Part shown: piece by piece, positions 46,946 to 55,889 of the stretch
Numbering within the stretch: the first letter of the stretch is position 1
Layout of the letters: each line of letters opens with the position of its first letter
Source of the DNA: Clostridia bacterium
GTDB lineage: Bacteria; Bacillota; Clostridia; Oscillospirales; CAG-272
Assembly (NCBI GenBank): GCA_017447775.1
Contig: JAFSMU010000027.1
Span: forward strand, 62,001-126,000
Reading direction: 5' to 3'
DNA length: 64,000 nt
Position numbers and translations under genes: made by a program
Notes under the pieces: generated by a model
The model's database searches: none
The model's input: the letters and a program-made list of their open reading frames with translations, nothing else
What the model was told of the DNA's origin: nothing

Positions 46946-46986
46946 TCAGGCGGCGCAAGCATTTTGCCCGCCTGATTTGTTTTTTG
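46946..46986 (+). terminator. Terminator after the SGNH hydrolase gene
   Basis: CAGGCGG (46947-46953) pairs with CCGCCTG (46968-46974) and the inner GCAA/TTGC extends the stem; TTTGTTTTTT follows. Confidence 0.75.
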
Positions 46987-47110
46987 TCCGCCGCCGTTTT
47001 TTTGCGATGCCAGCGCGCTTTGAGCCCGGGAAAAAGCACATTTGCGCCGTCGTTTTGCGAAAACGGGACGGCGGCGCTGAAAAATGTTTGAAAAAAGTTG
47101 AAAAATCCAC

Positions 47111-47139
47111 TTGACAAAACGATTTTTGCGTGATATAAT
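47111..47139 (+). promoter_or_regulatory. Sigma-A promoter of infC-rpmI-rplT
   Basis: TTGACA (47111-47116) and TATAAT (47134-47139), both perfect, are spaced by 17 bases. They lie about 150 bases before infC, leaving room for a structured leader. Confidence 0.9.
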
Positions 47140-47146
47140 TCACAGG

Positions 47147-47270
47147 TACAAAGAAGAAAAGCACTCCGCTTTCACCGTGCGACAATGCCTGTACGGTCAA
47201 TAAAAAGTTCGCGTTATCGCGTGAATTTGCTTTTGTTGCGGAGAGTTTTCTACTTTCCGCTTTATTTTTT
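47147..47270 (+). ncRNA. L20-type leader with transcription attenuator
   Basis: The untranslated leader ends in a terminator hairpin: GCGGAGAG (47238-47245) pairs with CTTTCCGC (47253-47260), followed by TTTATTTTTT. An upstream stem (GCAC/GTGC, 47161-47180) exposes CTCCGC (47164-47169), which can pair with GCGGAG of the terminator's 5' arm and form an antiterminator. This matches the logic of the Bacillus infC-rpmI-rplT leader, where excess L20 favours termination. The exact L20-binding fold was not modelled. Confidence 0.72.
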
Positions 47271-47288
47271 GATTTGGGGGTGTCTGTC

Positions 47289-47816
47289 ATCAGCACAAAA
47301 GAGCATCTGATAAATGAAGAGATCCGCACGCCCGAGGTTCGCCTTGTGGGGCCTGATGGGGAGCAGATCGGCATAGTCAAGATCGCGCAGGCGCAGCAGT
47401 TGTCTATCGAAAAGGGGCTTGATCTTGTTATGATCGCGCCGCAGGCAACGCCGCCGGTATGCCGCATCATGGACTACGGCAAGTTCCGCTTTGAGCAGGA
47501 CAAACGCCAGAAAGAAGCAAAAAAGAAACAGCAGGTCATCGAGATCAAAGAGATCCAGCTTACCTATAACATAGGCGAGCACGATTTTCAGACGAAGCTC
47601 GGGCACGCAAAGAGATTTCTGCAAAGCGGAAACAAAGTCCGCGTGGTGCTGAAATTCAAAGGTCGCCAGATGGCGCACACGGACGTCGGCCAGCAGGTCA
47701 TCGACAGGTTCGAGGCGGAATGCTCCGATGTCGGCACGGCGGACAAAAAATCGGTGCTTGAGGGGCGCACGATAACGCTTTTCCTCTCACCGATATCGAA
47801 CACTCAAAAAAAATAA
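47289..47816 (+). CDS. infC: Translation initiation factor IF-3
   Basis: This factor binds the 30S subunit and proofreads start-codon choice. Both domains are present: LINEEIRTPEVRLVGPDGEQ, then the linker helix FEQDKRQKEAKKKQQ and the C-domain KTLGH-like QTKLGHAKRFL. ATC at 47289 is preferred as the start, since GGGGGTG lies six bases upstream. TTG (47274) and GTG (47280) in the same frame sit in or before that ribosome site. Rare AUU/AUC starts are known for infC and allow IF-3 to limit its own synthesis. From ATC it is 175 residues. Confidence 0.93.
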   Translation: MSTKEHLINEEIRTPEVRLVGPDGEQIGIVKIAQAQQLSIEKGLDLVMIAPQATPPVCRIMDYGKFRFEQDKRQKEAKKKQQVIEIKEIQLTYNIGEHDFQTKLGHAKRFLQSGNKVRVVLKFKGRQMAHTDVGQQVIDRFEAECSDVGTADKKSVLEGRTITLFLSPISNTQKK

Positions 47817-47838
47817 TCAACCGAAAGGACACATCAAA

Positions 47839-48033
47839 ATGGGAAAGATCAAAACACACAGCGCTACCGCTAAAAGATTTTCTGTTACAAAAAGCGGCAA
47901 GGTAAAGCTCAACAGCTCCTTCCGCCGCCACAAGCTCGGCAAAAAGACGGCTAAACGTAAACGTCAGCTTCGCCGCAACGAGTACCTCAGCGAGTCGTTT
48001 GCACCGACAGTCAAGGCTCTCATTCACAAATAA
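47839..48033 (+). CDS. rpmI: Ribosomal protein L35
   Basis: This 64-residue basic protein of the 50S subunit opens MGKIKTHSATAKRFSVTKSG and contains the conserved HKLGKKTAKRKRQLR. It lies 22 bases after infC and 32 before rplT, the standard order. Confidence 0.97.
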   Translation: MGKIKTHSATAKRFSVTKSGKVKLNSSFRRHKLGKKTAKRKRQLRRNEYLSESFAPTVKALIHK

Positions 48034-48065
48034 TAACGGAAGATCGTATATAGGAGGATAAAAAG

Positions 48066-48419
48066 ATGGCAAGAGTTAAAGGCGCGATGATGACGCGCAA
48101 GAGAAGAAAGAGCGTACTTAAAGCCGCCAAAGGATATTGGGGCGCCAAATCAAAGCATTTCAAGATGGCCAAAGAAGCCGTTATGAAAAGCGGCAACTAT
48201 GCGTTTATCGGCAGAAAGCTCAAAAAACGCGACTTCCGTTCTCTGTGGATAACAAGAATTTCCGCTCAGGCGAAAGTAAACGGCATCAACTATTCAAGAT
48301 TTATGTGCGGACTCAAAAAGGCCGGCATCGACCTCAACCGCAAAATGCTTGCAGAGCTTGCGGTTTCCGACAAGGAAGCGTTCGCAGCGCTTGTTGAGAA
48401 AGCAAAAGCAGCACTTTAA
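48066..48419 (+). CDS. rplT: Ribosomal protein L20
   Basis: This 117-residue protein binds 23S rRNA early in 50S assembly and, in Firmicutes, represses its own operon through the leader [23 protein letters not shown] and the C-terminal [20 protein letters not shown] are typical. AGGAGG precedes the ATG. Confidence 0.97.
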   Translation: MARVKGAMMTRKRRKSVLKAAKGYWGAKSKHFKMAKEAVMKSGNYAFIGRKLKKRDFRSLWITRISAQAKVNGINYSRFMCGLKKAGIDLNRKMLAELAVSDKEAFAALVEKAKAAL

Positions 48420-48432
48420 TAAGTTATGTAAG

Positions 48433-48475
48433 AAAACCAAAGAACGCGTATGCGTGCTTTGGTTTTCGGATTTTT
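48433..48475 (+). terminator. Terminator-like hairpin after rplT
   Basis: AAAACCAAAG (48433-48442) pairs with CTTTGGTTTT (48457-48466), with a second short stem inside; TTTTT follows nine bases later. It would separate the ribosomal operon from the methylase gene, perhaps partially. Confidence 0.6.
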
Positions 48476-48490
48476 GAGAGGTATTTTTCA

Positions 48491-49288
48491 ATGAAGACCG
48501 AAAGGATAACAAGCAGAAAAAACCCGGCGGTGGCAGAGGCGACAAAGCTCTGTGATCGCCGCTTCCGCGAGGAAAGACGCGAGTTTTTCATCGAGGGGAT
48601 AAAGCTGTTTTGCGAGGCGGTCGGCGCCGGAGCGCAGATCAAGCGCGTGTTCGTAACGGACGCGGCGCTTGAAAAATACGGCGACATGATCGAGCGTTCC
48701 GGGTGCGGGTGCGTTTATTGCGTTACCGACGAGGTCTACGAAAAGCTGACAGTCGAGCGCGCGCCGCAGGGGATATTCGCCGTCGTCGGATATTTTGACG
48801 CGCAAAAGCCCGCGGATGAAAACGCGTTTTTGCTTGTGCTTGACGGCGTTGCCGATCCCGGCAACCTCGGAACGATCATCCGCTGTGCCGACGCGTTTGG
48901 CTGCGGGCGGGTGCTTATCGGCGATAACGGCGTCGATCTGTATAATCCCAAAACGGTGCGCGCCGCGATGGGTTCTTTGTTCCGCGTCAGAACGGAAAGG
49001 CGCGCCGCCGCCGAAAGCGTCAGAATGCTTGAAGACGACGGGTACGCGGTTTACGCGGCGACGCTTGACAAAAACTCCCGCGATCTGCGGAATGTCGACG
49101 TTTCGGGCAAAGTCGCGTTTGTCATCGGCAACGAGGGGCACGGCGTATCAGAGGACGTCGCCGCCGCTTGCAGCGGATCGGTCATCATTCCAATGACTCC
49201 GGGTGCGGAATCGCTCAACGCCGCCGTCGCCGCGTCCGTCATTATGTGGGAAGCGGCGCGCGTGCGCATAAACAAATGGGAGAGATAG
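48491..49288 (+). CDS. TrmH/SpoU-family RNA 2'-O-methyltransferase
   Basis: This 265-residue SPOUT enzyme methylates ribose in rRNA or tRNA with SAM. An N-terminal substrate-binding domain (1-100, with REFFIEGIKLFCEAV) precedes the knotted domain: motif 1 DPGNLGTIIRCADAFG, motif 2 AFVIGNEGHGVS and motif 3 IPMTPGAESLNAAVAASV. It resembles the YsgA/RlmB group often found beside infC-rpmI-rplT in Clostridia. The target base is unknown. Confidence 0.9.
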   Translation: MKTERITSRKNPAVAEATKLCDRRFREERREFFIEGIKLFCEAVGAGAQIKRVFVTDAALEKYGDMIERSGCGCVYCVTDEVYEKLTVERAPQGIFAVVGYFDAQKPADENAFLLVLDGVADPGNLGTIIRCADAFGCGRVLIGDNGVDLYNPKTVRAAMGSLFRVRTERRAAAESVRMLEDDGYAVYAATLDKNSRDLRNVDVSGKVAFVIGNEGHGVSEDVAAACSGSVIIPMTPGAESLNAAVAASVIMWEAARVRINKWER

Positions 49289-49290
49289 GT

Positions 49291-50529
49291 ATGGATCTGA
49301 TATACTGGATATGGCTGTCGCTCAGATGCGGCGCGGGAAGCGAGAGCGGATCGTACCTGCTTTCCAAATTTTCCTCTCCGAAAGAAATTTACGACCTTGA
49401 CAAAGAGCAGATAGATAAAATTGACGGCATCGACGGGGAACTGAAAACGTCGCTTTGCGACAAGGACCTTTCCCGCCCGGCGCACACTCTCGACTTCTGC
49501 CGCAGAAAGCACGTTCATATAATGACGCTTGAAAGCCCGGAATACCCGGAGCGCCTTCGCGCGATCTACGCAAAGCCGATAGTGCTGTACTACGTCGGAA
49601 GCCTGCCGAGGATAGATAACGAGCCGCTCATCGCCTGCGTCGGTTCAAGGGAATGTTCGGAATACGGCTTTTCCGCGGCATACAAGCTCGGCGCGGAGCT
49701 GACGCTTGCCGGCGCCACCGTCGTATCGGGACTTGCCGCGGGAATAGACTCCGCGTGCGCCCGTGGTGCACTTTCGGCAAACGGCAGAACGATAGCCGTC
49801 ATCGGGTGCGGTATTGACGTCGTGTACCCGCGGGACAACCGCGAGCTGTACCGCCAGATCGCGCGAAACGGCGCGATAATCACCGAATACGCCCCGCAAA
49901 CACCGCCCACCGCCGACCATTTCCCCGTGAGGAACAGAATAATATCGGGACTTTGCGTCGCCACGTGCATCGTTGAAGCGGGAGCAAAGAGCGGGGCGCT
50001 GATCACCGCGCGCCACGCCGAAATGCAGGGCAGAAAAGTCTACGCGCTCCCCGGAAGAGCCGGAGATGACGAAAGCTACGGCAACCTCGACCTTATATAC
50101 AAAGGCGCAAACTTCGTCCGCGGCGCCGCCGATATTGTTTCGGACCTGTCGCCGCTTTACCCGTCAAAGCTGTTTTTGCGCAACATCCCGCAGGACAAAT
50201 ACGTAAACAAGCGCGGCAAAAAGAGCGGCGCGAGATTTGAAAACATCCGCAAGATCGACGACGAAACGGTTGCGCCCGCGCCCGAACACAGTGAGATCGC
50301 CGTTTCGATGACGGCTGATCTTTCATCGCTTACCGATGTTGAGCGCGCCGTTTATGCGTCGCTCGAAAAATATTTTACACCGGGCGAAATACGCGCCGCG
50401 GTGGCGACGGAATACGGCAAAAATCTCGGCGTGGGCGAGGTTTTGGCGGCGCTGACAACGCTTGAAATACTCGGGCTTTGCACCGCTCTCCCGGGCGGAA
50501 ATTACGTCAGAAAAGAAAAAAGTTGTTGA
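49291..50529 (+). CDS. dprA: DNA processing protein DprA
   Basis: The start at 49291 (behind GGGAG) gives 412 residues; a longer frame upstream overlaps the methylase. DprA loads RecA on incoming single-stranded DNA. The Rossmann domain shows ACVGSRECSEYGFSAAYKLG, VVSGLAAGIDSACARGAL, AVIGCGIDVVYPRDN and FPVRNRIISGL, followed by the GALITARHAEMQGRKVYALPG motif. A C-terminal winged-helix domain (about 335-412) is present. Order dprA-topA is standard in Firmicutes. Confidence 0.92.
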   Translation: MDLIYWIWLSLRCGAGSESGSYLLSKFSSPKEIYDLDKEQIDKIDGIDGELKTSLCDKDLSRPAHTLDFCRRKHVHIMTLESPEYPERLRAIYAKPIVLYYVGSLPRIDNEPLIACVGSRECSEYGFSAAYKLGAELTLAGATVVSGLAAGIDSACARGALSANGRTIAVIGCGIDVVYPRDNRELYRQIARNGAIITEYAPQTPPTADHFPVRNRIISGLCVATCIVEAGAKSGALITARHAEMQGRKVYALPGRAGDDESYGNLDLIYKGANFVRGAADIVSDLSPLYPSKLFLRNIPQDKYVNKRGKKSGARFENIRKIDDETVAPAPEHSEIAVSMTADLSSLTDVERAVYASLEKYFTPGEIRAAVATEYGKNLGVGEVLAALTTLEILGLCTALPGGNYVRKEKSC

Positions 50530-50554
50530 CAACAAAAATATTTTGGCATATAAT
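50526..50554 (+). promoter_or_regulatory. Sigma-A promoter of topA
   Basis: TTGACA (50526-50531) and TATAAT (50549-50554), both perfect, are spaced by 17 bases. The -35 box contains the dprA stop codon (50527-50529). Confidence 0.88.
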
Positions 50555-50611
50555 TTCGATTAAACGGCAACAAAAAGCAAACCAACGCAAAACACAAAAG
50601 GAAATATTCAA

Positions 50612-52849
50612 ATGTCAAAACTCATAATCATAGAATCGCCGTCCAAGGCGCCGGCAATAATGTCGTACCTCGGCAAAGAATATAAGGTAATGGCGTCAAA
50701 GGGCCACGTGCGCGACCTGCCGAAAAGCTCGCTCGGAGTCAGCATCGAGGACGGCTTCAAACCGAAATACATCACCATCCACGGAAAAACCGATCTTATA
50801 GCGCAGCTCAAAAAGGAAGCGAAAGCCGCAGACGCGGTATATTTTGCGACCGACCCTGACCGCGAGGGCGAGGCGATATCGTGGCATCTCGCGACGGTGC
50901 TTGGCATCGAGCCTGAAAAATGCTACCGCGTCGCGTTCAACGAGATCACAAAATCGACGATCCAGACGGAGATAAACCATCCGCGCCAGATCGATATGAA
51001 CCTTGTCGACGCTCAGCAGGCGCGCCGCGTGCTTGACAGGATAGTCGGATATCAGTTAAGCCCGTACCTTTGGAAAACGATAAAGAGCGGTCTTTCCGCC
51101 GGGCGCGTTCAGTCCGTGGCGGCAAGGCTTATTGTCGAGCGCGACGAGGAGATAGACGCGTTTGTTCCGAAGGAGTACCACACGATCGAGGCGGAGCTGA
51201 GAACGTCCCGCCGCTCAAAGATCACGGCAAAATACTACGGAAACGCCGCGGGCAAGGTTGAGCTTTCGACAAAAGAGGAAGCGGACGCTGTAATTGACGC
51301 CTGCCGCGACGCCGAATTTACGGCGCTTTCCGTAACGAAAGCGCGCAAGGCGAAAAGCCCGCTGCCCCCGTTTGAAACGGCGACGCTCCAACAGGACGCG
51401 TCAAGACGGCTCGGCTTTGCGTCAAAGAAGATAATGCGCGTGGCGCAGGAGCTTTACGAGGGCGTTGACCTCGGGCGCGAGCTTGGCGGCGCACACGGTC
51501 TTATAACGTATATGCGTACAGACTCACTCCGCGTTTCCGACGAGGCGAGCGCGGCGGCGCGTTCATTCATAACGCAGAGATACGGCAAGGAATACTACCC
51601 GCCAAAGCCGAGATTTTTCAAATCGAAGGGCGGCGCGCAGGACGCGCACGAGGCTATCCGTCCCGCCGACGTTAACCTCACCCCCGAAATGCTCAAAGGC
51701 AGACTTTCAAACGATCAGTATAAGCTGTATAAGCTCATCTGGGAGCGCTTTGTCGCATCGCAGATGAAAAACGCCGAGGTAGATACAGTCGCCGCCGACT
51801 TTGAGTGCCGAGGCAACGTCTTCAAATCGAGCGAGAGCAGTATCGCATTCAAGGGATATATGCTTGTGTACGACGACACCGAGGAGCAAGCCGAAAACGA
51901 CGGCAAGCTCACCTCCGTCAAGGACGGCGACAAGCTTTCGTGCGAGAGCATAACGGAACAGCAGAACTTCACCGATCCCCCGGCAAGATACACCGAAGGC
52001 TCGCTTGTAAAAGTGCTGAAAGAAAAGGGCATCGGCCGCCCGTCGACGTATGCTCAGACGATAACGACGATAATCGACCGCGGGTACGTGGAGCTTGAAA
52101 AAAAGACGTTCCGCTCAACGCCGCTCGGCCGCGCGACAGTCGAGCTTATGGAAAAGAACTTCCCGAAGATAATCGACTATAAATTCACCGCCAACGTCGA
52201 AACGTCGCTCGACAAGATAGCCGAGGGCGAGCAGACGTATGAGCGCGTGCTCACCGACTTTTACGACGGCTTTGAAAAGACGCTCTCCGAGGCGCAAAAG
52301 CACCTGAAAGAAAACAAGGTAAAGATACCCGACGAGGAATCGGACATCATCTGCGACAAATGCGGGCGCAAAATGGTGATCAAAACGGGCAAATACGGCA
52401 AATTCGCCGCCTGCCCCGGCTACCCCGAATGTAAGAACACAAAGCGTCTTGACGTGTCGGGCAAAAAGGAAGCCGCGCCGAAAGCGGAGCCTGAAAAAAC
52501 AGACCTCGTTTGCGAAAAATGCGGCTCGCCGCTCGTTATCCGCTCCTCGCGCTACGGCAAATTCTATGCCTGCACCGCGTTCCCGAAGTGCCGCTATACA
52601 AAGGCGATAAGGGAAGAGATAGGCGTTCCGTGTCCAAAGTGCGGCGCGCCGATACTGAAAGGCCACGGCAAAAAGAAGAACTCGGTATTTTACAGCTGCT
52701 CGCGCTATCCCGACTGCGATTTTTCAATGTGGGACCGCCCGACAAACGAAAAATGCCCCGTATGCGGCTCTATGATGGCGCTCAAAGAGAGCAAGGATCT
52801 GCTCGTCTGCACAAACGACTCCTGCAAATACACAAAAGAAAACAAATAA
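50612..52849 (+). CDS. topA: DNA topoisomerase I
   Basis: This 745-residue type IA enzyme relaxes negative supercoils. The Toprim domain has LIIIESPSKAPAI (4-16) and ATDPDREGEAI (79-89). The active-site tyrosine is Y300 in GLITYMRTDSLRVSD. The C-terminus carries four zinc-ribbon units from about 575 on: CDKCGRKM, CEKCGSPL, CPKCGAPI and CPVCGSMM, each with a second cysteine pair. Length is usual for Clostridia. Confidence 0.96.
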   Translation: MSKLIIIESPSKAPAIMSYLGKEYKVMASKGHVRDLPKSSLGVSIEDGFKPKYITIHGKTDLIAQLKKEAKAADAVYFATDPDREGEAISWHLATVLGIEPEKCYRVAFNEITKSTIQTEINHPRQIDMNLVDAQQARRVLDRIVGYQLSPYLWKTIKSGLSAGRVQSVAARLIVERDEEIDAFVPKEYHTIEAELRTSRRSKITAKYYGNAAGKVELSTKEEADAVIDACRDAEFTALSVTKARKAKSPLPPFETATLQQDASRRLGFASKKIMRVAQELYEGVDLGRELGGAHGLITYMRTDSLRVSDEASAAARSFITQRYGKEYYPPKPRFFKSKGGAQDAHEAIRPADVNLTPEMLKGRLSNDQYKLYKLIWERFVASQMKNAEVDTVAADFECRGNVFKSSESSIAFKGYMLVYDDTEEQAENDGKLTSVKDGDKLSCESITEQQNFTDPPARYTEGSLVKVLKEKGIGRPSTYAQTITTIIDRGYVELEKKTFRSTPLGRATVELMEKNFPKIIDYKFTANVETSLDKIAEGEQTYERVLTDFYDGFEKTLSEAQKHLKENKVKIPDEESDIICDKCGRKMVIKTGKYGKFAACPGYPECKNTKRLDVSGKKEAAPKAEPEKTDLVCEKCGSPLVIRSSRYGKFYACTAFPKCRYTKAIREEIGVPCPKCGAPILKGHGKKKNSVFYSCSRYPDCDFSMWDRPTNEKCPVCGSMMALKESKDLLVCTNDSCKYTKENK

Positions 52850-52852
52850 AAT

Positions 52853-52880
52853 AAAAGGCAGTCAAACGACTGCCTTTTCT
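52853..52880. terminator. Terminator between topA and the convergent glycosidase gene
   Basis: AAAAGGCAGTC pairs with GACTGCCTTTT around AAAC, with T and A runs outside, so it serves both genes. Confidence 0.88.
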
Positions 52881-52886
52881 TTTTTA

Positions 52887-55751
52887 TCATATCGAATCGA
52901 ATACCGCTGCCATCGGGCGCACGTCGGGCTTGTCAAGCACGATCTCGCAATCGCGCAAAACGAAGTTTTCGGCAAATCTTACCGCAAACGCGTACCCGGC
53001 GGAAAGGCCGTGCCTGTCGTACTCCGGATACTTTGCGTCGATCGGCGCGGGCTTATCCGGTATCGTTTCAAAGCCGCCGCAAAGCTCAAAACGGCACCGC
53101 TCAAACGTGACGTTCTTCACCCTCTGCTCATCGCTCTGCCCGCAGACGATGACCTCGCGCACGTCTTTCGTATAGCTGAACGGGTACGCGTCCTCAAAGC
53201 GCAGATCGCAAAACGTCACGCCGTCGATAACGCTCGACCTTACCGTATCTATGCCGCGCGGCAGCCTGTTTCTCGCGCCGACAACGACGTAGACCGGCGC
53301 GCCGACGTCTATCATATCTATCCGCTCGAATACAACGTCGCAAACTTTCGCGCCGTCCACCGTTTCAAGCGATATGCCGCAGCGGTTGACGTTCTTTATC
53401 GTGCAGTCGGATATGCGCGCGTTTTCAAGACAGTAGTACGTGTCGGTGCCGAATTTAATGCCGCTCGCAAGCGACTGTATCATCATATCGCGCACGTCGA
53501 TATTGTAGCACCCCACGGGATCGGACGACTTGAAGCACAGCCCGTCGTCCCCCGCCATAATGCAGCAATGCTCAACTGTCATATCGTGGCAGTCGACGGG
53601 GTCTATGCCGTCGCGGTTTGGCGTGTTCATACAGTCGAGGTTCAGGTTGCGAAGGGTGACGTTGCCGCTTGAAAGCGGGACGACGGTCCAGAACGCGCTG
53701 CTTTTGAAGTTTATGTTTTCAACATTTACGTTGTTTGAATACGTGATGTAAATTATGTCGGGGCGCGCGTCAAGCTCGCGCTTGTCGTTTACGGGATCGT
53801 TCATTTTGAAGCGGTAAAGTCCGCTTCCGTCAAGCATACCGCCGCCAGTCACGGTGACGTTTTTGACGTTTTCGCCGTATATCAGAGCGCGCCCGAGCTG
53901 GCGATGGGCGCAAAGGCTCGTCCTCGGCTCGCGCAGCGGGTATTTTCCGTGGTCGTTTGTGCCGACAAGAGTCGCGTCGGGCGCGACGAAAAGCGTCATG
54001 TCGGGGAGAAGTTGAACCTCGCCCGAGTAGAACGTGCCGCCCGAAAGAAGCACAGTGCCGCCCGTGTACGAAGCGCTTAAGACGGCTTTGTTTATCGCCT
54101 CGGTGTCAAGCGTTTTTCCATCTCCGACGGCGCCGAATGAGCGCACGTCAAACACGGGCGCATTCGGTATCACGCCGCGGCAAAGGTCGGGTGCGTCGTA
54201 TGCGCGGATATGCTCGATGAACGCGCACGGCGAGTAAAATCCCACGCCGCCGATATCGCCGCACCCCGTCATATCAAACCCGCGCACGCGGCACGCGCCG
54301 TCGACCCACACGTCGTACTCGCCCTTTGCAGTGTCAAACGTTATCTTTATATAAAACCAGTTGCCCGCGGGATAATAGCACCAGTCGGTAAGCCCCGCAT
54401 AGACCTCTCGCCACTCGCCGCCGTGCGTTGCGAAAAGCGAATTTTTGTAAAGCGCAACGGCGCACCGCTCGCCCGAGTCAGACACAAGCGCGATCTTTGA
54501 AAAATCGCTTGTTTCGGGTTTTATCTTCACCTCATACGAGCCGACGCCCGACATCTTTTGAGCCGAATATACCGCGCCGCCGCATATCTTTGCCGACGGG
54601 CGCGATTCAAACGGGTACGGCGCGCGCTCGACGACCGCCCCGGCCGCCAAAGTGAATTTATCACACGTAAGATCGCCGTCGTCGCACACGAACACCTCGG
54701 TGTCGTCGTAAACTTTCAGGTCGTCGATATAAAGCGTCCCCGCCGTCGAATAAAACCCGACGGCGACAGCGCTGCCCGATGCGCGCACGCCCTTTGCGGC
54801 GCGGCGGGAGTTCAGCCATACGTCAAACTCAAAACGGCCGGAGTCGTATATCACCTTCGCCGAGTATTCCTCGCCGTATTTTATATCGCCGATCTTTACG
54901 TTTTCATCGGAGCTGACGGCTCTTATCTCGCCGCCCTCGATAAACAGTCCCGCAACGTTTTTGTCGCCTTCTCCGACAAACGCGCAAACGCTGTATATCC
55001 CATTGTCCCGCTCCGCCTCAAACACAGCGGAGCATACGACGCGATCGCCCATATTTTCGATCTTGCGCTCGATAAACCCGCGCCCGCATATTTTTGCGCG
55101 CATATCGCGCGGATCGCTTCGGGACACAAGACTTACGTTTTCCGAGCGCGCGAATCCTTCAAGGGATGATACGTCGTTGAACACCTCGCAAACGTAGCTT
55201 TTGTATTCTTTGCCGACGTATTTTCCATGCTTTTTGTCGGGGCAGGGAACACATGGCGCCGCCGTCTTTTCATCCGCCTCTTTTTCGGGGCGTGACAGGA
55301 CGAAAAAGTGGTTGCCGCTGCCGACAAGTCCGGGTATGTGAACGTGCGCGCCCGCGGGATAGCTTTTTTCAAAAACGCGGTAGTTTGCCCCGTTTGACGC
55401 TATGATCGTGTCGCCCGTGTCGGCAAAATCGGCAGCCGCATCGGGTATTGCCGCGTCGTCATAACAAACGGAAACAATGGCGTCGCACTCGACGAAAAAG
55501 TCGACCTCCTGCTTGTCGTCAAATCCCTCGGCTGTTGAGTTGAACGTCATTATGTAGTCCGCGCCGAAGTACTTTTTCGGGCAGGAAAGCACCGACGTGT
55601 CGGTGTTTGAGTAGATCTTGCTTCCCGCACGGAACTCGGGCAAAACGCTGTACCAGCCGCTTGTGTCCCACGGGGAAACAAAGCGCGATATCGTCGGTAC
55701 GGCGGGGATGTTTTTCGCGTCTCCCGCGTTTTTGTATATAAATTTGTTCAT
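52887..55751 (-). CDS. GH28/pectate-lyase-superfamily beta-helix glycosidase
   Basis: This 954-residue protein has no signal peptide. The C-terminal half (from about 535) is a right-handed beta-helix opening FDVRSFGAVGDGKTLDTEAI and matching GH28 polygalacturonase-like enzymes: IDPVDCHDMTVEHCCIMAGD (the catalytic Asp cluster), DDGLCFKSSDPVG, ASGIKFGTDTYY and NVNRCGISLET. The N-terminal half carries two concanavalin-like beta domains (about 185-360 and 365-525), with matching DSGRFEFDVWLNS and DTAKGEYDVWVDG. It would cut pectin-type oligosaccharides. With the GH78 enzyme it suggests rhamnogalacturonan use. Confidence 0.82.
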   Translation of the reverse strand: MNKFIYKNAGDAKNIPAVPTISRFVSPWDTSGWYSVLPEFRAGSKIYSNTDTSVLSCPKKYFGADYIMTFNSTAEGFDDKQEVDFFVECDAIVSVCYDDAAIPDAAADFADTGDTIIASNGANYRVFEKSYPAGAHVHIPGLVGSGNHFFVLSRPEKEADEKTAAPCVPCPDKKHGKYVGKEYKSYVCEVFNDVSSLEGFARSENVSLVSRSDPRDMRAKICGRGFIERKIENMGDRVVCSAVFEAERDNGIYSVCAFVGEGDKNVAGLFIEGGEIRAVSSDENVKIGDIKYGEEYSAKVIYDSGRFEFDVWLNSRRAAKGVRASGSAVAVGFYSTAGTLYIDDLKVYDDTEVFVCDDGDLTCDKFTLAAGAVVERAPYPFESRPSAKICGGAVYSAQKMSGVGSYEVKIKPETSDFSKIALVSDSGERCAVALYKNSLFATHGGEWREVYAGLTDWCYYPAGNWFYIKITFDTAKGEYDVWVDGACRVRGFDMTGCGDIGGVGFYSPCAFIEHIRAYDAPDLCRGVIPNAPVFDVRSFGAVGDGKTLDTEAINKAVLSASYTGGTVLLSGGTFYSGEVQLLPDMTLFVAPDATLVGTNDHGKYPLREPRTSLCAHRQLGRALIYGENVKNVTVTGGGMLDGSGLYRFKMNDPVNDKRELDARPDIIYITYSNNVNVENINFKSSAFWTVVPLSSGNVTLRNLNLDCMNTPNRDGIDPVDCHDMTVEHCCIMAGDDGLCFKSSDPVGCYNIDVRDMMIQSLASGIKFGTDTYYCLENARISDCTIKNVNRCGISLETVDGAKVCDVVFERIDMIDVGAPVYVVVGARNRLPRGIDTVRSSVIDGVTFCDLRFEDAYPFSYTKDVREVIVCGQSDEQRVKNVTFERCRFELCGGFETIPDKPAPIDAKYPEYDRHGLSAGYAFAVRFAENFVLRDCEIVLDKPDVRPMAAVFDSI

Positions 55752-55851
55752 ACTTTTCCTCCGCGTATGTATTTCGGCTTTATTTTACCACATTTTATTT
55801 GTTTTGTATATACAAATAAAAAAATTCGTTATCGTTATTTTCCGTCCGCCG

Positions 55852-55879
55852 AAAAAAGCTCCCGATCGCCATCGGGAGC
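55852..55879 (-). terminator. Terminator of the BlaI-BlaR1-lipoprotein operon
   Basis: GCTCCCGAT pairs with ATCGGGAGC around a four-base loop; on the minus strand six T follow. Confidence 0.88.
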
Positions 55880-55889
55880 ATTTTTATTT

